DNA from: Thiotrichaceae bacterium
Lineage (GTDB): Bacteria > Pseudomonadota > Gammaproteobacteria > SZUA-229
Direction: 5' to 3'
Length of the DNA stretch: 6,733 nucleotides
NCBI GenBank assembly: GCA_002746365.1
Contig: NVWZ01000017.1
Location: 44,510-51,242, forward strand
Part shown: positions 1 to 6,005 of the stretch, in pieces
Numbering within the stretch: position 1 is the first letter of the stretch
How the letters are laid out: each line of letters starts with the position of its first letter
Made by a program: the position numbers and the translations under genes
Notes under the pieces: generated by a model
What the model saw: only the letters and a program-made list of their open reading frames with translations
Database searches by the model: none
What the model was told of the DNA's origin: nothing

Positions 1-390
1 TACGACGGCAATTACATCACTCGATTTACCCATTTTTATGCGTGTGGATACAAAACCTAATGCACCAGCCCCGTGCTCAAAGGTACCTGCCAATGGCGAG
101 GGGTTGCTTGAAACAATAATCGAAATTGATTCTACGCCAGTCATGTCAGTCGATATATTAATGGGAACACTTGCGCCATTTTCAGCTATTTGCGGTGCCT
201 TTATTAAAATATCTCCAGAGGTAACGACTTCACTGTTTCCATACAGTGACTTGAGTATATCGGTTTGGGATTTAGAGACAAAAGCGGTTTTTGGCCAGGC
301 AGAAAATGCACGTGCAGATGCCAATAGACCTGAGCCTGCGGCAAAGGCCATTAGTACACATTTCAGAACGGCCCTACGTTTTACAATCAT
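1..390 (-). CDS. soxY: Thiosulfate oxidation carrier protein SoxY, N-terminal part (3' end outside the window)
   Basis: SoxY is the periplasmic sulfur carrier of the Sox system; with SoxZ it holds thiosulfate-derived sulfur on a C-terminal cysteine. The first 130 residues are present, starting at an ATG at 390 with GGAG 8 nt upstream. Residues 1-27 form a Tat-type signal: a KRRAVLK twin-arginine stretch, a hydrophobic segment, then ASARA. The mature part has features I recall from SoxY: AWPKTAF after the signal, IAENGASVP (68-76), SNPSPLAGTFE (95-105) and STRIKMGKSSDVIAVV running off the edge. The C-terminal GGCGG-type swinging arm lies outside, so its active cysteine cannot be checked. soxZ would be expected just downstream. 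An element shared with the porin, the kinase and an sRNA lies upstream (519-567), which suggests control by the local two-component system. Identification is by remembered family motifs. Confidence 0.93.
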   Translation of the reverse strand, partial: MIVKRRAVLKCVLMAFAAGSGLLASARAFSAWPKTAFVSKSQTDILKSLYGNSEVVTSGDILIKAPQIAENGASVPINISTDMTGVESISIIVSSNPSPLAGTFEHGAGALGFVSTRIKMGKSSDVIAVV

Positions 391-518
391 GGACGATACT
401 CCAAAGTTAAAATTTATCTAAAGTACACTATCTAAGCTAACTTTCGATATGACGAACTTTCACTAAATGTTAGAGTTAGCTACACCACAAAGAACTCAAA
501 TTCAATATCAAGGTGTTG

Positions 519-567
519 ATAATAGGACAGTTAGAAGCCAAACATAACTAGGACAGAACCTAGGATA
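519..567 (-). promoter_or_regulatory. Predicted soxY promoter with shared 24-bp operator (site A)
   Basis: Read on the minus strand, the operator (567-544) contains CCTAGG and CCTAGTTAT around a 2-nt centre; the 18-bp dyad spans 547-564. Nineteen nt downstream is a -10 hexamer TATTAT (524-519), which predicts a start near 512 and a leader of about 120 nt. The dyad centre falls near -43, typical of an activator overlapping the -35 position, and no good TTGACA is present. The same element at the same spacing occurs at three other promoters in this window. The bound protein is inferred to be the response regulator encoded at 3074-3688. Confidence 0.75.
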
Positions 568-798
568 ACCATATCAACGTATTTAGCATTCAACTGTACT
601 TGATTTACAAAACCATTAAGCTCTATTATTTATTAGGCAGCTCTTTATTTAGTCTATTTCCGAATAATATTTATAGCCATCTTTTACATCGTTGTGCCTA
701 ATTATTAAATCCTTAAGACTGTTCGATTAATTTAAAAATCATTTTTAGAATATCAACACGTTCTACTATTTCTTGGCAGATGCCAAAATAGCTAAATG

Positions 799-825
799 AG
801 TAGGGCCCCTGGAAGGGACCCTACT
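799..825 (-). terminator. Hairpin terminator of the porin gene
   Basis: An 11-bp stem (799-809 with 815-825) closes a 5-nt loop about 30 nt past the porin stop. On the minus strand every position pairs, with one G-U wobble; the plus-strand transcript has a C-A mismatch there, so the structure favours minus-strand transcripts. The U tract is weak (UCAUUUAGCUAUUUU), so termination may be incomplete or the hairpin may protect the 3' end. Confidence 0.7.
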
Positions 826-855
826 TCAACTTCTTAATTGTATGTAAGAGTTTGT

Positions 856-1893
856 TTATTTGGTATCAAACCTTCTCTGTAAACCAACAACAATAACTTG
901 CTCGTCTTCACCGTTTACATCACTGTTAGTGTTACGCAGACCTGCCCAGACTTTTGTTTTCTTACTGAACTTGTGGCCCAATGCTAAACGCATAAAGTCA
1001 CGCTCAACATCAGCGCTACCCGTTGTACTTGTTGTTTCTATGCCGTAAGCAACATCGATGGTGTTTTTCTTACTCAGTTTAAACTGGTAGTCGAGATAGA
1101 GAGTATCTATGTCAGTTGTAGCACCACTGACATCGGTCTCACTCATTTCATACTGCGCATTAAATTTACCGGCTTTGCCCATTTTAAACTGACCGCCGAG
1201 CTTTGTTGACGAATAATTACCTTTTGCACTTGCTGAATCCTCGTCATCATCCACTAATGCAATAAAGGCTTCCCACTTTTTACCACCGAGCTTTAAAGAG
1301 GCACTTAATGCATTGGCACCTTGAGCATTAGTTGATGAAGCACTACCACCATCATCAAGATCATAAGTAATGCGTATGGTCGCGATGCCAAATTTATTTT
1401 GGTAGGCAATAGAGTCATTGATAAAGGCATTGTGACCGAATGCATTACCTGCACCAACCTTACCAGTCATACCAGCATTACCACGTGCTTCAAGTAAAGT
1501 AGCAACATATGGGTCATACTTAACACCACCAGTGTATTTATACGCTGACTTTAAACGTCCCAGCTCAACCTGGCCGAAACTGCCTTTGAGGCCGACCATG
1601 TTTTCACGTTTTTGTAGTGATATATTGCCCCCTTTTTTATCCGAATCGCCATCAGCAGTATCTATTTTGAATTCAAACTTTAGAATACCTTCCAACCCAT
1701 TACCTAGATCATCATTAGCTGCAAAGCCGATACGACCACGAGCGTTATCAGCAACGGTTGTACCATCGCCGTCAGCACCGTATGAACCGATTTCAACCTG
1801 ACCATGCCCATAGACATAGGCGTCACCAGCGAAGACCAGACCAGGTGTTACTATACTCGCAGCAATTGCGAGCGATAAAATTGTTTTTTGCAT
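856..1893 (-). CDS. Outer-membrane general porin (Gram-negative porin family)
   Basis: Encodes a 345-residue protein expected to form a trimeric 16-strand beta-barrel for passive entry of small solutes. I chose the ATG at 1893 because a Sec signal follows directly (MQKTILSLAIAAS...GLVFA, cleavage after A22) and GGGAG lies 9 nt upstream; an in-frame start at 1992 would add 33 residues ahead of the signal peptide. The mature protein begins GDAYVYGHGQVEIGSYG, has the strand motif GSFGQVELGRLKSAYK, and shows alternating strands with Asp/Gly/Ser-rich loops. The last strand ends VIVVGLQRRF followed by DTK, so the usual terminal Phe is three residues from the end. Promoter site B lies about 165 nt upstream, and a predicted sRNA is complementary to its ribosome binding site. 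The solute is unknown; supply of small anions such as thiosulfate is only a contextual guess. Confidence 0.92.
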   Translation of the reverse strand: MQKTILSLAIAASIVTPGLVFAGDAYVYGHGQVEIGSYGADGDGTTVADNARGRIGFAANDDLGNGLEGILKFEFKIDTADGDSDKKGGNISLQKRENMVGLKGSFGQVELGRLKSAYKYTGGVKYDPYVATLLEARGNAGMTGKVGAGNAFGHNAFINDSIAYQNKFGIATIRITYDLDDGGSASSTNAQGANALSASLKLGGKKWEAFIALVDDDEDSASAKGNYSSTKLGGQFKMGKAGKFNAQYEMSETDVSGATTDIDTLYLDYQFKLSKKNTIDVAYGIETTSTTGSADVERDFMRLALGHKFSKKTKVWAGLRNTNSDVNGEDEQVIVVGLQRRFDTK

Positions 1894-1900
1894 AAAGCAA

Positions 1901-1908
1901 GACTCCCA
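1901..1908 (-). promoter_or_regulatory. Porin Shine-Dalgarno region, predicted sRNA target
   Basis: On the porin mRNA this reads UGGGAGUC, containing the Shine-Dalgarno GGGAG (1907-1903) 9 nt before the AUG. It is perfectly complementary to GACUCCCA at the predicted 5' end of the sRNA (2687-2680). Pairing would block 30S binding. The complementarity is exact; the regulation is inferred. Confidence 0.6.
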
Positions 1909-1930
1909 TTGATAATTTATTTTGATTTTA

Positions 1931-1972
1931 ACTACCTTGACTTGTATTATTAAAATTAGACAAGTGAGTAGT
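1931..1972 (-). other. Possible hairpin in the porin 5' leader
   Basis: ACTAC (1931-1935) and ACTTGT (1940-1945) can pair with GTAGT (1968-1972) and ACAAGT (1960-1965), giving a two-part stem split by an asymmetric internal loop, about 40 nt upstream of the Shine-Dalgarno. No U tract follows, so it is not a terminator. It may influence mRNA stability or may be incidental in AT-rich sequence. Confidence 0.35.
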
Positions 1973-2031
1973 TTTTTTAAATCATTAATCATTCAACCGC
2001 TAATAAAAATGGCTTTATAATTAATGCAGGT

Positions 2032-2080
2032 AGTCTAGCGAATAAATATTAGTGGTATAACTAGTACCAACCCTAGGAGA
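2032..2080 (-). promoter_or_regulatory. Predicted porin promoter with shared 24-bp operator (site B)
   Basis: The operator at 2080-2057 (minus strand) contains CCTAGG and ACTAGTTAT; the dyad spans 2060-2077. Exactly 19 nt downstream is a -10 hexamer TAGACT (2037-2032), which predicts a start near 2025 and a leader of about 130 nt. The left half-site is intact and the centre is less symmetric than in sites A and D. Regulation by the neighbouring response regulator is inferred. Confidence 0.7.
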
Positions 2081-2432
2081 AGGTTAATGTAAATTAGCTA
2101 TTCAAAATGCAATATAAATAATATCTATGCTGAAAAAACAAGTTAATAAAAAGGCACTTATATACATAAAGATACACGCAAAATATTGCAGCTCTTCACA
2201 AGAAAAGACAGTGTATATAACATTCCTAATACTTAGTTACATGTGGTAGTAATATTTAATAACTGCATCGGGATGCATGCTCTTTTATAATAAATTAGCA
2301 AACCTTGAATAAGATACTAAGTATTAATTAAATAAACTATGGAGCTGACGTACGGTCTAGTTTTTAACAACGATTAATATTTCTAACGTTAATATAGTAA
2401 GCGTTTATATAATCTTTAACTATAATAACAAA

Positions 2433-2456
2433 GCTTTTTTTGTATCACAAAAAAGC
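2433..2456. repeat. A/T-rich hairpin GC-T7...A6-GC
   Basis: GCTTTTTTTGT at 2433-2443 and ACAAAAAAGC at 2447-2456 can fold with one bulged T and a 3-nt loop. Neither strand has a convincing GC-rich stem followed by a U tract, so this is at best a weak terminator. No gene ends nearby on either strand. Confidence 0.3.
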
Positions 2457-2580
2457 ATTGCTGTTAGATTCTAAAACCACTGAAATAATTCTAAAGTAAT
2501 ATAATACGGATGTGCCTTCATAACAACATTAGCGATGTGTATTGGCTTATCGACTTGAAAGATTTTCCAAGTAGAGAATT

Positions 2581-2606
2581 AAAAAAAGGGGTTCTTTCGA
2601 ACCCCT
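2581..2606 (-). terminator. Rho-independent terminator of the sRNA
   Basis: On the minus strand AGGGGUUC (2606-2599), loop GAAA, GAACCCCU (2594-2587) form an 8-bp stem capped by a GNRA tetraloop, followed directly by a run of U ending at 2581. The plus strand has no U run on its 3' side, so it terminates minus-strand transcripts only. No protein gene ends just upstream, which is why it points to a non-coding transcript. Confidence 0.9.
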
Positions 2607-2687
2607 GAATAAGTGTAACGCATAGCTTAATTGTTTACATGTATAACTTAATATTCCCAACTACTTAAACATGTATATTTGGGAGTC
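2581..2687 (-). ncRNA. Predicted ~105-nt small regulatory RNA under the shared operator
   Basis: This stretch begins 4-7 nt after a predicted -10 (TAGAAT, 2696-2691) and ends at a strong intrinsic terminator. The predicted 5' end is GACUCCCAAAUAUACAUG; the exact start is uncertain by a few nt (2687-2684). UCCCAA (2684-2679) could pair with UUGGGA (2660-2655) around an 18-nt loop, partly covering the seed. An A/U-rich middle follows, then the terminator with a U7 tail, the sort of 3' end Hfq prefers. No plausible reading frame exists: the AUGs lead to 3-, 1- and 14-codon frames without a Shine-Dalgarno, and the longest runs through the terminator. The 5' GACUCCCA is complementary to the porin ribosome binding site. 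I do not recognise a known sRNA family. Expression, length and function are predictions from sequence. Confidence 0.65.
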
Positions 2688-2690
2688 TTG

Positions 2691-2739
2691 ATTCTATGCA
2701 CTAAATTCTATCGATGTAACTGGGTTATACCCTAGGTGG
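2691..2739 (-). promoter_or_regulatory. Predicted sRNA promoter with shared 24-bp operator (site C)
   Basis: The operator at 2739-2716 (minus strand) contains CCTAGG and CCAGTTAC; the dyad spans 2719-2736 and is the most divergent of the four. A -10 hexamer TAGAAT (2696-2691) follows after exactly 19 nt, identical in sequence and spacing to the kinase promoter. A second TAGAAT at 2710-2705 is too close to the operator to fit the pattern. Confidence 0.7.
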
Positions 2740-2852
2740 TTACCCTTTAACGCTAAACAAAAAACTCCAAATTTATTTTACGTTTATATGCTCTTTATGA
2801 CGGGTGCAATGATACAAGAATTTTTTTAAAGTGGTTTCTGTAGTGTTACTAT

Positions 2853-2948
2853 ATGGGACGATTATTCAGGATATTGGAAACAGAACCAGTACCAGTACCA
2901 GTACCAGTACTTAGTACTAGCTCCACCTTTTTTGATGAAGTGAAGTAG
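2853..2948 (+). CDS. Doubtful 31-codon ORF with Pro-Val repeat
   Basis: ATG at 2853 opens a frame of 31 codons, MGRLFRILETE, then four Pro-Val pairs, then LSTSSTFFDEVK and TAG at 2946-2948. The Pro-Val pairs are encoded by the ACCAGT hexamer repeat, whose unit length keeps the frame. There is no Shine-Dalgarno upstream and no clear promoter. The composition looks protein-like, so it could be a small peptide gene or the N-terminal remnant of a lost gene; equally it may be chance. I do not recognise it. Confidence 0.25.
   Translation: MGRLFRILETEPVPVPVPVLSTSSTFFDEVK
2885..2910. repeat. ACCAGT hexanucleotide tandem repeat (4 perfect copies)
   Basis: Four perfect ACCAGT units (2885-2908) plus AC. 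The tail reads AGTACTTAGTACT, a small 5-bp inverted repeat. Such a tract is prone to copy-number change by slippage. It lies inside the doubtful short ORF at 2853-2948, where it encodes Pro-Val pairs. Confidence 0.8.
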
Positions 2949-2961
2949 GTTGATTGCCAAG

Positions 2962-3007
2962 TTATTTAGTTAGCCTCTTAATGATAGTTAAGAGGCTAAC
3001 TAAATAA
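2962..3007 (-). terminator. 20-bp perfect inverted repeat, probable transcript end of the two-component operon
   Basis: Positions 2962-2981 and 2988-3007 are perfect reverse complements around a 6-nt loop (TGATAG). The hairpin starts about 66 nt after the regulator stop codon. Neither strand has a proper U tract after the stem, so it is not a classical intrinsic terminator. It may act as a 3' end stabiliser or transcription block, possibly for both strands. Confidence 0.5.
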
Positions 3008-3073
3008 AAACAAATCAAGTACCGGAATATCTGTAATGTATAAACTACCAATTACCTAAAGCACCGAGGAACT

Positions 3074-3688
3074 TTAAAATTCCGGGTCCACTCCTGCTCT
3101 GATGGAAAAGCGGACCAACTCTGCTACCGTGGTGACATTAAGTTTTGACATTAAATTACCGCGGTGGAACTCAACTGTTTTTTTACTGATGTCCAGTTCA
3201 ACGGCTATCAGTTTGTTTGATTTATCTTTGAGTATTTGTGTGAGAACCTGTTTTTCTCTGGACGTTAGATTGTCAAACTTATCCGACAATATGCGTTTAT
3301 TGTCTTCATTTATTTCTGATGAGCTTCGGCTATGGATAGCTGCTTGTACTCTTTCAAGCATCTTTTGTTCAGCATAAGGTTTTTCAATAAAATCAAATGC
3401 ACCATCTTTCATGGCACGAACAGCCATCTTTACATCAGCGTGACCAGTAACGATTATCACTGGTACTTCAGCATCAATGGCTTTAAGTCTTCGATGTAAA
3501 TCCATCCCGTTGATATCGGGCATGCGTACATCAAGTATTACGCAAATCGCTGTGCCTGGAGTATAAGTTTTAAGAAAATTGGTACTGCTATTAAAAATTT
3601 TCGCTTCAAGTTTGATAGTTTGTAGTAGCCACTGTAATGACTCAAGTACCATTTGGTCATCATCAACGATGTAAACGAGAGTACTCAT
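3074..3688 (-). CDS. FixJ/TtrR-type response regulator (receiver plus LuxR-type HTH)
   Basis: A 204-residue DNA-binding response regulator, partner of the adjacent kinase. The receiver domain (about 3-118) has the acidic cluster VDDD (8-11), phospho-acceptor D53 in ILDVRMPD, T81 in IIVTGH and K103 in EKPY. A LuxR/FixJ-type helix-turn-helix follows (about 138-200): LTSREKQVL, then DISKKTVEFHRGNLMSKL as the recognition region. I chose the ATG at 3688 because it starts the receiver directly and lies 1 nt after the kinase stop, with GAGGG inside the kinase end as Shine-Dalgarno; an upstream in-frame start would add 29 residues with no receiver homology. The arrangement matches TtrR/ThsR with TtrS/ThsS. 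The family usually binds palindromes as a phosphorylated dimer, and the four shared dyads here are natural candidates. Function is confident; the target genes are inferred. Confidence 0.92.
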   Translation of the reverse strand: MSTLVYIVDDDQMVLESLQWLLQTIKLEAKIFNSSTNFLKTYTPGTAICVILDVRMPDINGMDLHRRLKAIDAEVPVIIVTGHADVKMAVRAMKDGAFDFIEKPYAEQKMLERVQAAIHSRSSSEINEDNKRILSDKFDNLTSREKQVLTQILKDKSNKLIAVELDISKKTVEFHRGNLMSKLNVTTVAELVRFSIRAGVDPEF

Positions 3689-3689
3689 T

Positions 3690-6005
3690 TTAAGCACCCT
3701 CTTTATTACTTGTGGGTAACTCAAAAATAAAACTCGCGCCTCTCGTTGTGTTCTCTGCCCATATTTTTCCATCATGCGCTTCGATTATTGCACGACAAAT
3801 TGATAACCCAAGCCCCATACCCTCAACTTTTGTTGTATAAAATGGATCAAAAACCGATTCACCTTCCTCTGTATCGATTCCTCTACCCTGGTCGTCAATG
3901 CGGATTGTTATGAGTTCTTCTGTGCATTCCGTTACAATTGACACTCTACTTTCTGGCGGCGTAGCCTCTAGTGCGTTTCTAACCAGATTAAGAAGCACCT
4001 GCTCGATTTGCATGGCGTCTCCCCATAACTCCGCATCGGCATCATGTATTACATAGTCAATTTTAACTTTCAATTGCTCTGCATTACTTTCAAGCATCTC
4101 CATAATATGTTCTATAGCGTCACTTAATTTAAACCAGTCTTTACTCGGTACACCAGTTCTCACAATTTGTCGGAGGTGGCGGATTACTGCCGTTGCTCTA
4201 TTAACACTTTCTAATGCTTTCTCCATACCAATCAGAACTTCATCAGTGCTTCCCTCGCCATGAGACATTATTCGTATACCACCACCAATATAATTTTGTG
4301 CTGCAGTCAAAGGCTGGTTTAATTCATGCGCGAGTTCAGATGCCATTTGACCCATTGTATTGAGGCGTGCCACGCGTATCAGTCTGGATTTATGTAATTC
4401 TTTTTCCATTCTCGCATCCTTATACTCCATTTCACTACCTATCCAGCTCGCCATTAACAACAGCAAATCTTTGTCGACCTTATCAAAACCTGTGTGAACA
4501 TTATTCGCATCACCAACAAACGCCAACACACAGCAAACATTACCGTGTACAACAACTGGAAAAGCAAGTAACCCACGTCCATTACAATGACTGTGATCAG
4601 GTGTTATTTCTACCGTTTGATCAATAGCAGACAAACCTTTTAAACAGTGCGCAACATCATTCGTATAACGATCGTCACCATCGATAAAGCACAAACTAAA
4701 ACCATCCTGAACAACCTCGTAAAGTAAACCTGCTTCCATACCATAATGTCGACGTCCAAGCGCAATAAGATCATTTAGTTTTTCATCATGGTCTCGATCA
4801 TAATCAACAGCAATTTCATAGAGTGATCGTATTGCTTCGCGACTCCTTCTTACCGTATTCTCAGCTTTTTCACGTTGTTGTATATCTTTCCTAAGGCATT
4901 TATTGACCTGATGTAATTTTTCCGTTTGTGACGTGACTTCGTCTTTTAGCTTTCGACGGTGATCTTTTAGCTTAGCTTGCGTATAGACTAGTCGTTGGTT
5001 TGCATTTTTTGTGATAACAACCGAAATTATTAATATCAGTAAGGTCATTAAAAAAGAAAAAATAACCAGTGAATACTCACGCATTATGTACTGAATGGTA
5101 ACTTTTCCCAGGTTTGCATAGGGGCCGATACGTAAATCACGTAACAATTCATGGACCAAAGTATAATCCAGGGGAATAGTCCAACCGATGATACGTCCTT
5201 TTTGGGCGGAAATATCTGTAGCGGACACGGCCAGTAAGTTTTCCGCGACCATTTTAGCAAGCACACTTGACGTATGTTTTAATTTAGCAAATGGCCATTC
5301 TGGATATAAACGCGTGCTATGTTTTAGTGAAAAATCTTCTGATTGACGCGAACTGAGAACCTTTATTTGACCGGATAATATCGTGCCGTCCTTGATCATA
5401 CGCTCAATGATACCAGTACGAACAATGCCCGCATCAGCTTCACCATTAATAACTGAAATTACAATATTGTCTTGCGGGAATCCGCTAAATGTTAACCCGG
5501 AAATATCTGTTTTTGGAGATATACCCAGTTGTTTTAGTTCATGCCAGACCATCTGATAACCGCCAAATGCATTTGGTGAAACAGCCATCAGGTGTTTACC
5601 TTTTAAATCTGATAGTTCTTGTAAATCTTTTCTGTCGGCGCGGGCAATAACCGCGGAACCGAATTGTGGATAATTTTCACCTCCTGTGGTCTGCATTGTT
5701 ACCATTCTCGACACGCCATATTTGGTTTCAAAAGTAGCGTATTGCCCAGGGTTTGTCAGTATAAAATTAAGCTCTCCTGTTGCGACAGCTTCCTCCATAC
5801 TCACCAGGTCAAACGTTTGTATCTCAAATTTGTATCCAGCTACGTGCTCACTCAAATAATCCGCAGTAGCACGCCAGCGTTCTAACGCTACGGGTTCTCC
5901 ACGAAACGCAAGAACACCAATGCTGGCTGTGTTCTCGTTAACAGCGTGCACTTCGACAGTTATCACTAAAAGAAAAATAGCGTAGAAATATATTAGCCTA
6001 AACAT
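3690..6005 (-). CDS. TtrS/ThsS-like sensor histidine kinase with PhnD-like periplasmic domain and GAF domain
   Basis: A 771-residue inner-membrane kinase. Order: signal or first membrane segment (1-21, ending VEVHA), PhnD-like periplasmic ligand-binding domain (about 28-300; GVLAFRG, FILTNPGQY, VSPNAFGGY, INGEADAGIVRTG), membrane segment (about 311-332), coiled coil (334-395), GAF domain (about 396-525), then the kinase core: H-box SELAHELNQPL with H560, N-box LLNLVRNALEA, G1 DDQGRGI (704-710), F-box DPFYTTK (720-726) and G2 GMGLGLSICR (729-738). All catalytic boxes look intact. The start at 6005 (ATG, AGG 4 nt upstream) puts the signal at the N-terminus; a TTG at 6074 would add 23 residues without a Shine-Dalgarno. 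This domain plan matches TtrS (tetrathionate) and ThsS (thiosulfate), apart from the GAF insertion. Neighbouring soxY and sat favour a sulfur-oxyanion ligand; phosphonate- or phosphite-like ligands cannot be excluded. Confidence 0.9.
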   Translation of the reverse strand: MFRLIYFYAIFLLVITVEVHAVNENTASIGVLAFRGEPVALERWRATADYLSEHVAGYKFEIQTFDLVSMEEAVATGELNFILTNPGQYATFETKYGVSRMVTMQTTGGENYPQFGSAVIARADRKDLQELSDLKGKHLMAVSPNAFGGYQMVWHELKQLGISPKTDISGLTFSGFPQDNIVISVINGEADAGIVRTGIIERMIKDGTILSGQIKVLSSRQSEDFSLKHSTRLYPEWPFAKLKHTSSVLAKMVAENLLAVSATDISAQKGRIIGWTIPLDYTLVHELLRDLRIGPYANLGKVTIQYIMREYSLVIFSFLMTLLILIISVVITKNANQRLVYTQAKLKDHRRKLKDEVTSQTEKLHQVNKCLRKDIQQREKAENTVRRSREAIRSLYEIAVDYDRDHDEKLNDLIALGRRHYGMEAGLLYEVVQDGFSLCFIDGDDRYTNDVAHCLKGLSAIDQTVEITPDHSHCNGRGLLAFPVVVHGNVCCVLAFVGDANNVHTGFDKVDKDLLLLMASWIGSEMEYKDARMEKELHKSRLIRVARLNTMGQMASELAHELNQPLTAAQNYIGGGIRIMSHGEGSTDEVLIGMEKALESVNRATAVIRHLRQIVRTGVPSKDWFKLSDAIEHIMEMLESNAEQLKVKIDYVIHDADAELWGDAMQIEQVLLNLVRNALEATPPESRVSIVTECTEELITIRIDDQGRGIDTEEGESVFDPFYTTKVEGMGLGLSICRAIIEAHDGKIWAENTTRGASFIFELPTSNKEGA

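Larger units (their letters stand above)
391..855. other. Intergenic region between soxY and the porin gene
   Basis: This 465-nt AT-rich gap contains the soxY leader (about 391-512), the regulated soxY promoter (519-567) and, at its right end, the porin terminator (799-825). The soxY leader carries a 7-bp inverted repeat, AGCTAAC at 435-441 with GTTAGCT at 475-481, that could fold upstream of the start codon. I see no coding region, RNA gene or repeat element in 568-798. Confidence 0.75.
1894..3073. other. Long intergenic region with regulatory RNA and promoters
   Basis: This 1.18-kb AT-rich stretch separates the porin from the response-regulator gene. It holds the porin leader and promoter (1894-2080), a weak A/T hairpin (2433-2456), a predicted sRNA with promoter (2581-2739), a doubtful short plus-strand ORF with an ACCAGT repeat (2853-2948), and a 20-bp perfect inverted repeat (2962-3007). 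I see nothing recognisable in 2081-2432. Confidence 0.75.

Noticed and set aside
38..421. Plus-strand 127-codon open frame at the left end
   Set aside because: It is antisense to soxY, whose minus-strand translation has a Tat signal, a Shine-Dalgarno and family motifs.
860..1801. Plus-strand open frames at 860-1048 and 1532-1801
   Set aside because: Both are antisense shadows of the porin gene and their products show no family features.
1894..1992. Longer porin start at 1992
   Set aside because: It would add 33 hydrophobic or basic residues before an intact signal peptide, and the ATG at 1893 has a good Shine-Dalgarno.
2081..2580. Search for a CRISPR array, tRNA or hidden coding region in the AT-rich gap
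   Set aside because: There are no regularly spaced repeats, no cloverleaf-like sequence and no protein-like frame.
2579..2623. 14-codon ORF inside the sRNA (MRYTYSGVRKNPFF)
   Set aside because: It has no Shine-Dalgarno and runs through the terminator stem and its U tract, so translation is unlikely.
2705..2710. Second TAGAAT hexamer near site C
   Set aside because: It is only 5 nt from the operator, where the other three sites have spacer sequence; the hexamer at 2691-2696 matches the common spacing.
3689..3775. Longer response-regulator start at 3775
   Set aside because: It would add 29 residues overlapping the kinase gene; the receiver domain begins directly at the ATG at 3688, with GAGGG upstream.
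3102..5885. Open frames opposite or within the regulator and kinase genes (3102-3377, 4367-4627, 5084-5266, 5664-5885)
   Set aside because: They are alternative-frame shadows of two genes whose correct frames show complete domain sets.
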